The translations under genes and the position numbers were made by a program. Below the pieces are notes generated by a model that searched no databases, was not told the origin of the DNA, and saw only the letters and a list, made by a program, of their open reading frames with translations. A stretch of DNA of 43,495 bases from Bacteroidales bacterium (lineage in GTDB: Bacteria; Bacteroidota; Bacteroidia; Bacteroidales; P3), in assembly GCA_004551865.1 (NCBI GenBank), contig SFPR01000008.1:1-43495 (forward strand), in the 5' to 3' direction. Numbering within the stretch: the stretch's first letter is position 1; every line of letters starts with the position of its first letter. Shown in pieces: positions 15,822-23,352 of this stretch.

Positions 15822-18119
15822 TTATCTCTTGTTCAGCATCAGATTGACCGTACCCGTCTTGCGTTGCAACAAGCCGTCGCCGTCTCTGTACATCAAAACC
15901 CACACATATACTCCTTCGGGAGCATAGTCTGTTCCGTCAATACTTCCGTCCCATTTCTTCTTGTCGCCTTCCGAAACGAAAATTCTGTTACCATTTCGAG
16001 AGTATATGCTCAATTCATACTCTGTTTCGTAAGCAAAGGTAGGTCCGAACAAGGAATTTGCATCTTCCGAACCAGGAGTAAACGAGTTAGGTATCCATAT
16101 AGTAAACTCCGGCATCACTTTCACCTCACCGTATGCAGTATCGGGACAGTTGGCTTGGTTGAAAGCAATCAGTCTCACCTGATATGTTGCGGTGTCTTCG
16201 CTCGAATACGAAACAACTCCGTGAGCCGAAGTGGAAGTTTGTCCGTCTCCAAAATCCCACTGACGAGAATAAGCATTGACAGTAAGGTCTTGGAACTCCA
16301 CATTAGGATCGACAAGCGTTGTTCTTGTTGGTGTAAGCCTCATGCTTGCTCTCACGTTCGGAATTACGTTTACCCTCACCGTGGCACTTGCCTTGCAAGC
16401 ATTCGCATCAGTAATTTCGACCGTATAATCTGTTGTTGTCGCAGGAGAAGCCTGAGGAGCCTGAATGTTTGCGTTCGCTGCCAACATTTCATCGTAAGGC
16501 ACCGACGTCCAACGATATTCCACCGCATCAACCGTAGATAATGACACAACTTCTCCCACACATATATGCTCCTTATCGACAGTAGCATCAACCGTTGCGG
16601 CATTTATTCTGAACACAATGTTATCCGTCAGTTCTCGTCCGCAACCGTCCGCAATGGTTACGCTTACCGTCATAGGATTTGCAACAGGGATTGTATTTTG
16701 TTGTTCGGTTGGTTCATTTCCTGCCGACCATGTGTAAGTCAAATCTCCAATTCCTCCCGTTGCTTCAATCTTCAACTCTTCATTGACCGGCAACACATCA
16801 TCACAATATACTATATCGTCCGTTATTTCGTGCCAACCGTCCGGCTGTTCTCTCATCAAAGTATAAGAAAACGCAGGAGGGGTTTCTATTTCGAGGCGGA
16901 GCGTATCTCTATTAGAACATTCCGTTACCTCTTCGGTCAAGATGACCAAGTGTTTTATCGCTCCCGGCACATCGGTGTCGTGAACAATGAAGTTTATTCT
17001 CAAAGTAGCAGCAGTATCTCCCTCGTTAAAAGTTAAAGTTGCACCTGCCGGATTGCCATTTAAGTCCGTCAATTCGTAATCAACTCCTTCTACCGCATCA
17101 CCTCCTTGGAACACCAAGTTGTGAGTTTCGTTTGCCACGGCAGGACGGTTGATATACATCGACAAATCGTAGTGTGAGCAACCCTTTGTAAAGCGATTTG
17201 GATTTTCAACCCCCGGTGCAGCTTCCGGATGAGACAAAGAAAACTCGTCAATCCTGAAAGAGTTTGCAGCCAAATAAACTGCGGAATTGAAAGCTCCGTC
17301 TCCCACATCACAAATTGCCAACTCCAACTTGTATTTCTTGCAAGGAACGACATAAACTCGCTCTGTCTCCAACTCGGTTGTGTATCCGTTCATTTTACAA
17401 TTATTGTTGGCGTTCATTCTGAAATATTGAGTGTTGGTAAGGTCGCAATTTGATGCACCACCTGCCGAAACTCCGTTATTGACAGTGTTGATTGTTACCG
17501 GCGAAGTAGTTCCCGGGATTATCGCAATGTTCCTATACATATAGGGAACCCCTTCCGAAGCGTCCAAAGCTCCGTTCTCATCGTATGGACCGGAAATATA
17601 AAATCCGAACACGTCATTAAAACTCGAGCAAACGTAGTTTGGATATTCCTCCGAAGCAAAACTATATTTGAAAGAGACCTCTTCACCCGAAGGAATGAAG
17701 TCAAAAGTAAGTACAGCCACATCATTCATCGACTGAGTGTTGCCTTGTCCTCTCAAAGTGTTGGTCAATGCAATGGAGATACCGTCTCCGTTTGAGGCAG
17801 GCGAAGCCGTACTGCTCTCGGTACTCGAATAGTTCCCACTTCCTCCATCGCTACAATTACCGGTTACCATTACAATTCCTGCAGCCACCGGCATATTCGG
17901 ACTTACTATCGCTCCATTGGTAAAAACACCCACAGCATTGCTGTTAATCACCTCCTGACCATTAAATTTCGCATTGCTAATCTGCACACCTCCCCCTGCA
18001 AAGTATCTGTTGAGCAAGGTATCTACCCTCATTCCCTGAACACCCGTAACACTCACCTGTGCAAATCCCGCAAAGCTCGCAACAAGGAACAATCCTAATA
18101 CAAAAAGCCTCTTTATCAT
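15822..18119 (-). CDS. Choice-of-anchor L domain protein with T9SS type B sorting domain
   Basis: This secreted protein of 765 residues has a Sec signal peptide ending near FAGFAQ (about 21). A choice-of-anchor-L-like domain (LLNRYFAGGGVQISNAKFNG onward, about 30-300) follows, with several conserved Cys. Beta-rich Ig-like segments come next, then a PKD-like domain with WDFGDGQTS near 625. The C-terminal gliding-motility-associated type B domain (about 671-765) shows WIPNSFTPGSEDAN, LSIYSRNGNRIF, WDGSIDG and APEGVYVW. Such domains direct export by the type IX secretion system. ATG 18119 is chosen over 18143 because it begins the signal peptide directly. The gene is divergent from gldD. The ligand or activity is unknown. 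Confidence 0.85.
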   Translation of the reverse strand: MIKRLFVLGLFLVASFAGFAQVSVTGVQGMRVDTLLNRYFAGGGVQISNAKFNGQEVINSNAVGVFTNGAIVSPNMPVAAGIVMVTGNCSDGGSGNYSSTESSTASPASNGDGISIALTNTLRGQGNTQSMNDVAVLTFDFIPSGEEVSFKYSFASEEYPNYVCSSFNDVFGFYISGPYDENGALDASEGVPYMYRNIAIIPGTTSPVTINTVNNGVSAGGASNCDLTNTQYFRMNANNNCKMNGYTTELETERVYVVPCKKYKLELAICDVGDGAFNSAVYLAANSFRIDEFSLSHPEAAPGVENPNRFTKGCSHYDLSMYINRPAVANETHNLVFQGGDAVEGVDYELTDLNGNPAGATLTFNEGDTAATLRINFIVHDTDVPGAIKHLVILTEEVTECSNRDTLRLEIETPPAFSYTLMREQPDGWHEITDDIVYCDDVLPVNEELKIEATGGIGDLTYTWSAGNEPTEQQNTIPVANPMTVSVTIADGCGRELTDNIVFRINAATVDATVDKEHICVGEVVSLSTVDAVEYRWTSVPYDEMLAANANIQAPQASPATTTDYTVEITDANACKASATVRVNVIPNVRASMRLTPTRTTLVDPNVEFQDLTVNAYSRQWDFGDGQTSTSAHGVVSYSSEDTATYQVRLIAFNQANCPDTAYGEVKVMPEFTIWIPNSFTPGSEDANSLFGPTFAYETEYELSIYSRNGNRIFVSEGDKKKWDGSIDGTDYAPEGVYVWVLMYRDGDGLLQRKTGTVNLMLNKR

Positions 18120-18279
18120 AATCTTAACTCTTTTGTTTAACAACTTAAATTCCGCAAAACGTCATAATTCCAAATAATGTGTAACCTTAATATAAGGACA
18201 CTTCATCTACTTTCTTTGTTTTGAGACATGCCCGTTTTTTCAGTCTGCTAAATTACTACAAAAAAAGCGATTGAGCAAA

Positions 18280-18310
18280 TTTGTCATCAAAAATTATTTT
18301 TGTACCTTTG
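18280..18310 (+). promoter_or_regulatory. Predicted gldD promoter
   Basis: TTTG (18280-18283), a 19-base spacer and TACCTTTG (18303-18310) match the Bacteroidota consensus. A transcript would begin near 18317, giving a leader of about 30 nt before gldD. Confidence 0.7.
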
Positions 18311-18348
18311 CTCTGCAAACAATCATAGTCAGAAAACAACATATTTGA

Positions 18349-18942
18349 ATGAAAAATATAATGAAGAAAATACTGCTTGTATCGCTCATTGTCATCACTT
18401 TGGCATCTTGTATCGAGCAACCTCCCGTGCCAAAGCCCAAAACCTATTTGAGACTTGGCACACCTGAGCCTCAATATGTGCTTTTCCGAGACCAAACCAT
18501 GCCTTTTGAGTTTGAATATCCCGACTATGGCAAAATAATCCCCATAAAAAGCGACGACAAAGCAAGCAAATGGTTCAACATCAGCTTCGATTGCTACGGC
18601 TTTGAGGCAAATGTGAGCTACATACCGATAAAAAACGACACCGCCTTGGCATATATGGTGAACGATTGCTACACATTTTTGGACAAACACAAGAAATTCT
18701 CGTCGGGAATTATTGAACGACAATACGAAAACCCCGAAAAACGAGTATTCGGAACAGCGTTTGAAATCAAGGGAAGCGAAGTTGTTTCACCATATCAGTT
18801 CTATATCACCGACAGCAGCCGACATTTTTTGCGGCTTGCCCTTCACTGCAAAACAGCTCCAAACAACGACTCCCTGTCTGCCTACATCAAGCGAATACAA
18901 ACAGACTTGGAGCATCTGATAAGCACATTCAGCTGGAAATGA
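18349..18942 (+). CDS. gldD: GldD-like gliding motility / T9SS-associated lipoprotein
   Basis: This lipoprotein of 197 residues has a signal peptide ending in LASC (Cys21). The downstream pattern is typical of GldD: PKPKTYLRLGTPEPQY, then MPFEFEYPDYGKI, then WFNISFDCYGFEANVSYIPI, and a C-terminal FLRLALHC block. In Flavobacterium, GldD is needed for gliding and T9SS function, though its exact biochemical role is unclear. The organism need not glide, since many non-motile Bacteroidota keep the gene. The start could be ATG 18349 or 18361; both give lipoproteins. It lies opposite a predicted T9SS substrate and 27 bp before a putative outer-membrane protein. Confidence 0.85.
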   Translation: MKNIMKKILLVSLIVITLASCIEQPPVPKPKTYLRLGTPEPQYVLFRDQTMPFEFEYPDYGKIIPIKSDDKASKWFNISFDCYGFEANVSYIPIKNDTALAYMVNDCYTFLDKHKKFSSGIIERQYENPEKRVFGTAFEIKGSEVVSPYQFYITDSSRHFLRLALHCKTAPNNDSLSAYIKRIQTDLEHLISTFSWK

Positions 18943-18969
18943 CGCCAAACGAATAAACCACAATGAGAG

Positions 18970-19572
18970 ATGAAACGACCGATTTGCCTTTTTATTCTCT
19001 GTTTTCTTGCTCTTTGCATCAATGCTCAGCAAACCTACAAAAACATCGACCTTATCATCAAAGGCAATCTTATTCCCCTTGCCGACAATGGCTATGAGAA
19101 AGAAATGAACTCCGCTTCCGTAACCCCATATCTGAGAAATTACATTCCTTCAATCGAAATCGGGCTAAACAACACTTACTTTTTCGATTTCAGATACAGA
19201 ATTTTGCTATCAGAAAAGCAGATTGAGACAAGCCTTTCGGGAAATCCTCTGAGCTTAAACACAAAAACGACTGCACGACACCGCTGTTACTCCTATTCTG
19301 TGGCAGGCGGATACAATGTTTTGAAAAATCACCCTCGTCATGTGGCAAAAATTGCACTCGTTGCGGGAATTGTACAAAACAGAACAGAGAACTGCGAGAA
19401 TAACACGGCAAGCAACAGCTACTTTTTACAAATCGGCTCCGAAATATCTTACAGATACTTCCCGTGGAAGCACTTCGGCTTTGGTGCAAGCTACGAATTT
19501 TCTTACGCAAACGCCTACAACAAAGACCCTTTCATCAGTTGCTTCAATCTAAACATCAACCTCAGATTTTAA
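18970..19572 (+). CDS. Putative outer-membrane beta-barrel protein
   Basis: I do not recognise a specific family in this 200-residue protein. It starts with a signal peptide (cleavage likely after INAQ, about 20). The body alternates polar and hydrophobic residues (IEIGLNNTYFFDFRYRILL, YSYSVAGGYNVL, SEISYRYFPW, GFGASYEFSYA). It ends in a terminal Phe (LNINLRF), the usual signature of a beta-barrel. It lies 27 bp after gldD on the same strand, so cotranscription is likely, and it is followed by the array at 19592. A link to motility or secretion is only suggested by position. Confidence 0.6.
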   Translation: MKRPICLFILCFLALCINAQQTYKNIDLIIKGNLIPLADNGYEKEMNSASVTPYLRNYIPSIEIGLNNTYFFDFRYRILLSEKQIETSLSGNPLSLNTKTTARHRCYSYSVAGGYNVLKNHPRHVAKIALVAGIVQNRTENCENNTASNSYFLQIGSEISYRYFPWKHFGFGASYEFSYANAYNKDPFISCFNLNINLRF

Positions 19573-19591
19573 GACAATATTCCACTCAAAT

Positions 19592-19667
19592 AAAACGCCG
19601 TTTTTTCAAAATAAAACGGCGATTCGTCAAAATAAAACGGCGTTTTGTTTGAGCAAAACGCCGTTTT
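19592..19667. repeat. Array 1: four 13-bp palindromic units at exact 21-bp spacing
   Basis: Units AAAACGSCGTTTT start at 19592, 19613 (degenerate, AAAACGGCGATTC), 19634 and 19655. Centres are 19598, 19619, 19640 and 19661. Central bases read C, G, G, C on the plus strand. The array lies between convergent genes (beta-barrel protein and DUF5606). The last two units form a long perfect hairpin, listed separately. Confidence 0.9.
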
Positions 19668-19672
19668 ATTTT
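19629..19672. terminator. 19-bp perfect hairpin formed by array 1 units 3 and 4
   Basis: The sequence at 19629-19647 is the exact reverse complement of 19654-19672, with loop TTTGAG. The stem starts with AAAAT and ends with ATTTT, so either strand presents an A-rich then U-rich flank. Between convergent genes this would work as a bidirectional terminator. This is a structural inference. Confidence 0.65.
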
Positions 19673-19689
19673 CCCAAAAGGGGAGTTTG

Positions 19690-20094
19690 TTATTCCTCAA
19701 CTTTGTCTTCTTCCAAATCGATGAGCTTTTTGGCATTCAAAATCTTGTACCAAGAAAACAACTTCCTCATGTCGGACAAATACACTCTGTCTTTGTCATA
19801 TTCCGGCAACACCTGCTCCATGTAGGAACGTATTTCCTTTTCGGGAGCCTTGTTGTCTATGCAGTCGCCGCCGTTTTCCTTCTCGTATATCTTTTGAAAA
19901 ACTTTCTTCAACGAAATATCATTTTCAACAGTAAAGATACTGATGTCTTCCAAAGAGGATATTTTCTCGTGTGCAAAGGCAGGATAACGTCTCGAATCGG
20001 TAAGAGACTCAACCAAAGCACCACTTTTGGTCTGTGAAATGAGCTTATACAAACCGGGTTTACCCGAAATAGATAGAATTGTGCTTAAATCCAT
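19690..20094 (-). CDS. DUF5606 domain-containing protein
   Basis: This 134-residue cytoplasmic protein of unknown function is found in Bacteroidota. The family call rests on the N-terminal block MDLSTILSISGKPGLYKLIS and the following VESLTDSRRYPAFAHEKISSLEDISIFT (about 28-55), which resemble DUF5606 members. The C-terminal half is charged and predicted helical, ending in an acidic tail (DLEEDKVEE). It lies 31 bp after the S4-domain gene and is probably cotranscribed with it. Confidence 0.8.
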   Translation of the reverse strand: MDLSTILSISGKPGLYKLISQTKSGALVESLTDSRRYPAFAHEKISSLEDISIFTVENDISLKKVFQKIYEKENGGDCIDNKAPEKEIRSYMEQVLPEYDKDRVYLSDMRKLFSWYKILNAKKLIDLEEDKVEE

Positions 20095-20125
20095 TTTTAC
20101 TAATCTGCTTATTTGATGTTTATTA

Positions 20126-20335
20126 CTACTTAATTCTTATTTCATTTCCCATTACGCTGACTACATCTCCGCTTCTGAGCTTTGCCCTCTTGCGACTTTC
20201 TCTCTCTCCGTTGAGCTTCACAAGTCCGTCCAAGACCATTTGCCCTGCCATTGCACCATTTTCGGCAATTCCCACGGCTTTCAAAAGCTGCGTAAGCTGA
20301 ATGTATTCATCGTTTTCTCTCAATTCAAATTCCAT
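20126..20335 (-). CDS. S4-domain RNA-binding protein (YbcJ/YaaA-like)
   Basis: This small protein of 69 residues is essentially one S4 RNA-binding fold: IQLTQLLKAVGIAENGAMAGQMVLDGLVKLNGERESRKRAKLRSGDVV. The S4 signature is the helix-turn-helix-like start followed by VKLNGE and the basic RKRAKLRSGD. Its RNA target is not known from the sequence; relatives are implicated in ribosome or rRNA binding. ATG 20335 is preferred, as the upstream extension to 20389 would lie in the promoter region and lacks homology. Confidence 0.8.
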   Translation of the reverse strand: MEFELRENDEYIQLTQLLKAVGIAENGAMAGQMVLDGLVKLNGERESRKRAKLRSGDVVSVMGNEIRIK

Positions 20336-20362
20336 TGTCTTGTTTTTTGCAAAATGAGAGTG

Positions 20363-20397
20363 CAAATATACGGCATTATTGGCAACCACAGCTCAAA
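20363..20397 (-). promoter_or_regulatory. Possible promoter of the S4-DUF5606 pair
   Basis: On the minus strand TATATTTG (20370-20363) fits the -7 box. TTTG at 20397-20394 lies 23 bases away, slightly longer than the usual spacing. The start would be near 20355, giving a short leader. Confidence 0.45.
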
Positions 20398-20405
20398 AAA
20401 GCACA

Positions 20406-20444
20406 AAAAAACGTCTCCGAAGCAAGTTTTCGGAGACGTTTTTT
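20406..20444 (-). terminator. Bidirectional terminator after the POT transporter gene
   Basis: A 16-bp perfect stem (20406-20421 with 20429-20444) has CGTCTCCG/CGGAGACG at its core and A/T runs outside, with a 7-nt loop. On the minus strand the last six stem bases are T. It lies about 28 bp after the transporter stop codon. Confidence 0.85.
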
Positions 20445-20472
20445 GATTGATTATTATATTAAATCCGGATTG

Positions 20473-22023
20473 TTATTTGGCAACTCTTTCGAGCCACTTA
20501 ACCATTCCGAACATAACGCCCATGGAAATCAAGCATATCACAACGAATACGCTCCAACAAATCCACAAAGGAATACTATTGTACATCATTGAACCCAAGA
20601 ACAAGAACGCATTACCCACTGCTGTTGCTCCGAGCCACAATCCCTGACACAAACCAAGCATGTGCTTAGGTGCAACCTTAGATACGAATGACAATCCCAA
20701 AGGAGAGATAAACAATTCTGCAACCGTCAAGAAGAAATAGGTTACAAAGAATACCCACACTCCTGCTCTCGCAGCCTCTTGGTCTGCCTCAGGACGAGCA
20801 AGGAACTCTTGAGCCGAAGGATAGTCCATAACAAATGAGAACACTGCAAGGAATATGTATGCCAAAGCTGCCAATCCCATACCTATACCAATCTTTCGAG
20901 GTGTTGAAATGCTCTTTCCTTTTCTTGCCAAGGCTCCGAAAATCGCCATGATGACAGGTGTCAAAACGATTACAAAGAACGGATTGATTGCCTGCAAGAA
21001 CTCGGGAGCCACTGTGGAGGTATCCATAAAGTCTCTTGCGAACAAAGAGAATGAAGCACCATTTTGGTGGAATGAGAACCAGAAGAAAATTGCTATTCCG
21101 AGAACTGCAAACAAAGCATATAGTCTTTGCTTGATTTCTTTTGCCATTGCAGCCTTTTCTTCAGGAGTATAATTGACACTTTCTGTTGCTGCTTTCTTTG
21201 CAGGAGTAGGAAAGCCCTTCTTGGTGCAAAGGAATATGGTCAAAGAGATGAGCATTGCAAGCACAGAAGCGATGAATGAGAAGTGTACTCCTTGGTTGAA
21301 TACTTCCAAGTACGCATTAGGGTCGAATGTACTGCCGGCATTGAGAACAGCTTCCGAAGAGAGCTTGGTGTAGTTCTCCAACTTGTCGCCGCTAAGCGTA
21401 CCCGAAAGTTGCTCATGACACAATGCAGGCAACTTGGCATTGTAGATAAATCCATTAACTTTCAACCACCAAGAACGGATAAGCGGAGCAACAAACGGAG
21501 CTATCAATCCGCCAATGTTGATAAACACATAGAAGATTTGAAATCCGGAGTCTCTCTTCTCTTTTGCGATTTTCAAAGCCTCAGGTCCTTTCTTGGCTTC
21601 CTCAGCCTCAAAGTTGTCGTACATTTGTCCCACAATAGCTTGCAAGTTACCCTTGAACAAACCATTACCAAAGGCAATCATCAACAAGGCAAAGCAAGTC
21701 AAAGGCAACAACCATGAAGTGTTAGCACTTGTTGCCGTGATAGGAATTGCCAACAAAATGTATCCTGCTGCCATTGTGAGCAATCCTTTTTGTATTGTAC
21801 CCTTGTAGTTTTGAGTTTTGTCGGCTATGATACCGCCAACCAAGCTCAAAATATAAATACCGCAGTAAAAACAAGAGTAAATAATCGCTGCAGTTGCGTC
21901 ACTCAAGCCAAACTTGGAGCAGAGAAACAACGTAAGTACGGCATTCATAATATAGTAGCCAAAACGCTCTCCCATATTACTTAGGGCTGCCGATATAAGC
22001 CCCTTTGGGTGTCCTTTTAACAT
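20473..22023 (-). CDS. POT/PTR family peptide transporter
   Basis: This 516-residue inner-membrane protein has about 12-14 hydrophobic segments. The N-terminal MLKGHPKGLISAALSNMGERFGYY matches proton-dependent oligopeptide transporters of Bacteroidota. The family motif ExxER appears here as N16-M-G-E19-R20, so the first acidic residue is Asn. A polar loop with NAKLPALCHEQLSG falls near the middle (about 195-260). It likely imports di- or tripeptides using protons. It has its own promoter (22077-22109) and terminator, and is divergent from ruvC across array 2. Confidence 0.88.
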   Translation of the reverse strand: MLKGHPKGLISAALSNMGERFGYYIMNAVLTLFLCSKFGLSDATAAIIYSCFYCGIYILSLVGGIIADKTQNYKGTIQKGLLTMAAGYILLAIPITATSANTSWLLPLTCFALLMIAFGNGLFKGNLQAIVGQMYDNFEAEEAKKGPEALKIAKEKRDSGFQIFYVFINIGGLIAPFVAPLIRSWWLKVNGFIYNAKLPALCHEQLSGTLSGDKLENYTKLSSEAVLNAGSTFDPNAYLEVFNQGVHFSFIASVLAMLISLTIFLCTKKGFPTPAKKAATESVNYTPEEKAAMAKEIKQRLYALFAVLGIAIFFWFSFHQNGASFSLFARDFMDTSTVAPEFLQAINPFFVIVLTPVIMAIFGALARKGKSISTPRKIGIGMGLAALAYIFLAVFSFVMDYPSAQEFLARPEADQEAARAGVWVFFVTYFFLTVAELFISPLGLSFVSKVAPKHMLGLCQGLWLGATAVGNAFLFLGSMMYNSIPLWICWSVFVVICLISMGVMFGMVKWLERVAK

Positions 22024-22076
22024 CTGTCTTTTTGGTTTTTTGTTATTAAATTATTACTTTACTCAGTTTGAATTTG

Positions 22077-22109
22077 CAAATATACAACCAATTTGGCGAA
22101 TTTCCCAAA
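22077..22109 (-). promoter_or_regulatory. Predicted promoter of the POT transporter gene
   Basis: On the minus strand TTTG (22109-22106), a 21-base spacer and TATATTTG (22084-22077) match the consensus. Array 2 begins 24 bp upstream of the -33 box, a position where a bound protein could act on this promoter. Confidence 0.65.
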
Positions 22110-22132
22110 GCATAATAAAGATAATTTGAAAT

Positions 22133-22208
22133 AAAACGCCGTTTTGCAGAAATAAAACGCCGTTTCAGTCGGGCAAAACGGCGTTTTATTTTGCTGAAAC
22201 GGCGTTTT
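22133..22208. repeat. Array 2: four 13-bp palindromic units at exact 21-bp spacing
   Basis: Units start at 22133 (AAAACGCCGTTTT), 22154 (AAAACGCCGTTTC), 22175 (AAAACGGCGTTTT) and 22196 (GAAACGGCGTTTT). Centres are 22139, 22160, 22181 and 22202. Central bases read C, C, G, G. Unit 1 with flanks (22129-22147) is exactly complementary to unit 3 (22173-22191) over 19 bp. Unit 2 (22154-22168) is exactly complementary to unit 4 (22194-22208) over 15 bp. It lies in the shared promoter region of two divergent genes. Confidence 0.92.
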
Positions 22209-22224
22209 GGTTTTCTATTTTTGC

Positions 22225-22232
22225 TACCTTTG
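22225..22232 (+). promoter_or_regulatory. Possible ruvC promoter -7 box
   Basis: TACCTTTG matches the -7 consensus, 36 bp before the ruvC start. The region where the -33 box should lie (about 22201-22206) is occupied by unit 4 of array 2 and shows no TTTG at ideal spacing; the nearest, 22206-22209, is 15 bases away. The array may therefore influence this promoter. Confidence 0.5.
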
Positions 22233-22268
22233 CAACTTGTTTGACTTCATGACTTTACAAAAGAAACT

Positions 22269-22850
22269 ATGACACAACTCTCAGGAGAAAAAAGGATACT
22301 CGGAATTGACCCGGGAACGAACATTCTCGGTTATTCGATTGTGCAACAGTGCGGCAAAAGTGTTCAACTGCTCACAATGGACGTCCTTGTTTTGGGAACA
22401 AAAGAAGAAATGAACACAAAAATGAAACAACTCTTCGACAAGGTTACCCAAATCATCGACACCTATCACCCCGATATGCTTGCAATCGAAGCACCCTTCT
22501 TCGGAAAAAACGTACAGTCGATGTTGAAACTCGGAAGAGCTCAGGGGCTGTGCATTGCCGCCGCCTTTTCTCGCAGCATTCCCTTTGTGGAATACTCTCC
22601 ACGCAAAATAAAACAATCAATCACCGGAAACGGAGCTGCTTCCAAAGAGCAGGTGGCAAATATGTTGAGAAGGATATTTCACTTTGACGACATTCCGGAA
22701 CACTTGGACGCAACAGATGCCTTGGCGGTTGCTTTGTGTCATTGTTATCAGAATGATATACCCCAAGAAGTTGAGAAAACGAAGCGTTCGGTCGGAAAAA
22801 AAACCTCATGGGCCGCATTCGTAAACCAAAACCCCGACCGTTTGAAGTAA
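22269..22850 (+). CDS. ruvC: Crossover junction endodeoxyribonuclease RuvC
   Basis: This Holliday-junction resolvase has 193 residues and an RNase H-like fold. Catalytic acids are visible at D14 (GIDPGT), E74 (AIEAPF) and D147/D150 (LDATDALAVALCH). The conserved basic stretch SPRKIKQSITGNGAASKEQV (about 110-129) binds DNA. The C-terminal tail after residue 165 is basic and not conserved. It is divergent from the peptide transporter, and no other ruv gene is nearby. An intrinsic terminator overlaps its 3' end. Confidence 0.96.
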   Translation: MTQLSGEKRILGIDPGTNILGYSIVQQCGKSVQLLTMDVLVLGTKEEMNTKMKQLFDKVTQIIDTYHPDMLAIEAPFFGKNVQSMLKLGRAQGLCIAAAFSRSIPFVEYSPRKIKQSITGNGAASKEQVANMLRRIFHFDDIPEHLDATDALAVALCHCYQNDIPQEVEKTKRSVGKKTSWAAFVNQNPDRLK

Positions 22851-22873
22851 ACAGCCGGGGTTTGCTTTTCTTT
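22829..22873 (+). terminator. Terminator overlapping the ruvC stop codon
   Basis: AAACCCCG (22829-22836) pairs with CGGGGTTT (22856-22863) across a 19-nt loop that contains the TAA stop. It is followed by the T-rich GCTTTTCTTTT. The 5' arm lies within the last ruvC codons. Confidence 0.65.
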
Positions 22874-22894
22874 TGTCGAAAGGATTTCCGACAA

Positions 22895-23254
22895 CTATTG
22901 TTCGTGAGAACAAGAATGGTGAGCCGCACAAGCAACACCGCTGTCGGCAAGTCGGTCTTGAAGATAAGCCTCAACAACAGCCTCAGCCTCGCCGCTACAA
23001 CCTCTTATCACTCTTATGCCATTGTATTCCAATACATTCTTTGCTCCCTCTCCCATATTGCCTGCAAGCATCAGACTGACGCCAAGCTCTGCGAGAATGG
23101 TGGCAACACCGGATTTGCAGCCACAACCCTCAGGTGCGGGAAGGGTTTCAACACTTACAATTCTCTTATCCTCAATCGTATAAATGGCAAACTGTTCGCA
23201 ATGACCAAAGTGGTCATCTACCATACTGCCTCTTGTTGGTAATGCTATTTTCAT
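22895..23254 (-). CDS. NifB/NifX-type iron-molybdenum cluster-binding domain protein
   Basis: This protein of 119 residues has the dinitrogenase iron-molybdenum cofactor fold: MKIALPTRGSMVDDHFGHCEQFAIYTIEDKRI at the start, a central CGCKSGVATILAELGVSLMLAGNMG, and GIRVIRGCSGEAEAVVEAYL near the end. The C-terminal tail is rich in metal-ligand residues (C, HH, C and H in VACAAHHSCSHEQ). ATG 23254 is chosen because it starts the conserved domain; the extension to 23332 adds unrelated sequence. No nitrogenase genes are near, so a role in another iron-sulfur or metal process is more likely. It is convergent with ruvC and 98 bp downstream of the M23 gene. Confidence 0.85.
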   Translation of the reverse strand: MKIALPTRGSMVDDHFGHCEQFAIYTIEDKRIVSVETLPAPEGCGCKSGVATILAELGVSLMLAGNMGEGAKNVLEYNGIRVIRGCSGEAEAVVEAYLQDRLADSGVACAAHHSCSHEQ

Positions 23255-23352
23255 GTCTTTTTCTGTTTTAAAGTCTTCAAATATAAGAATCGGAGGCCTG
23301 AACATGAGAATCCAAATCAAACCCCCGACCAATCAAAATTCATAAATTATTG

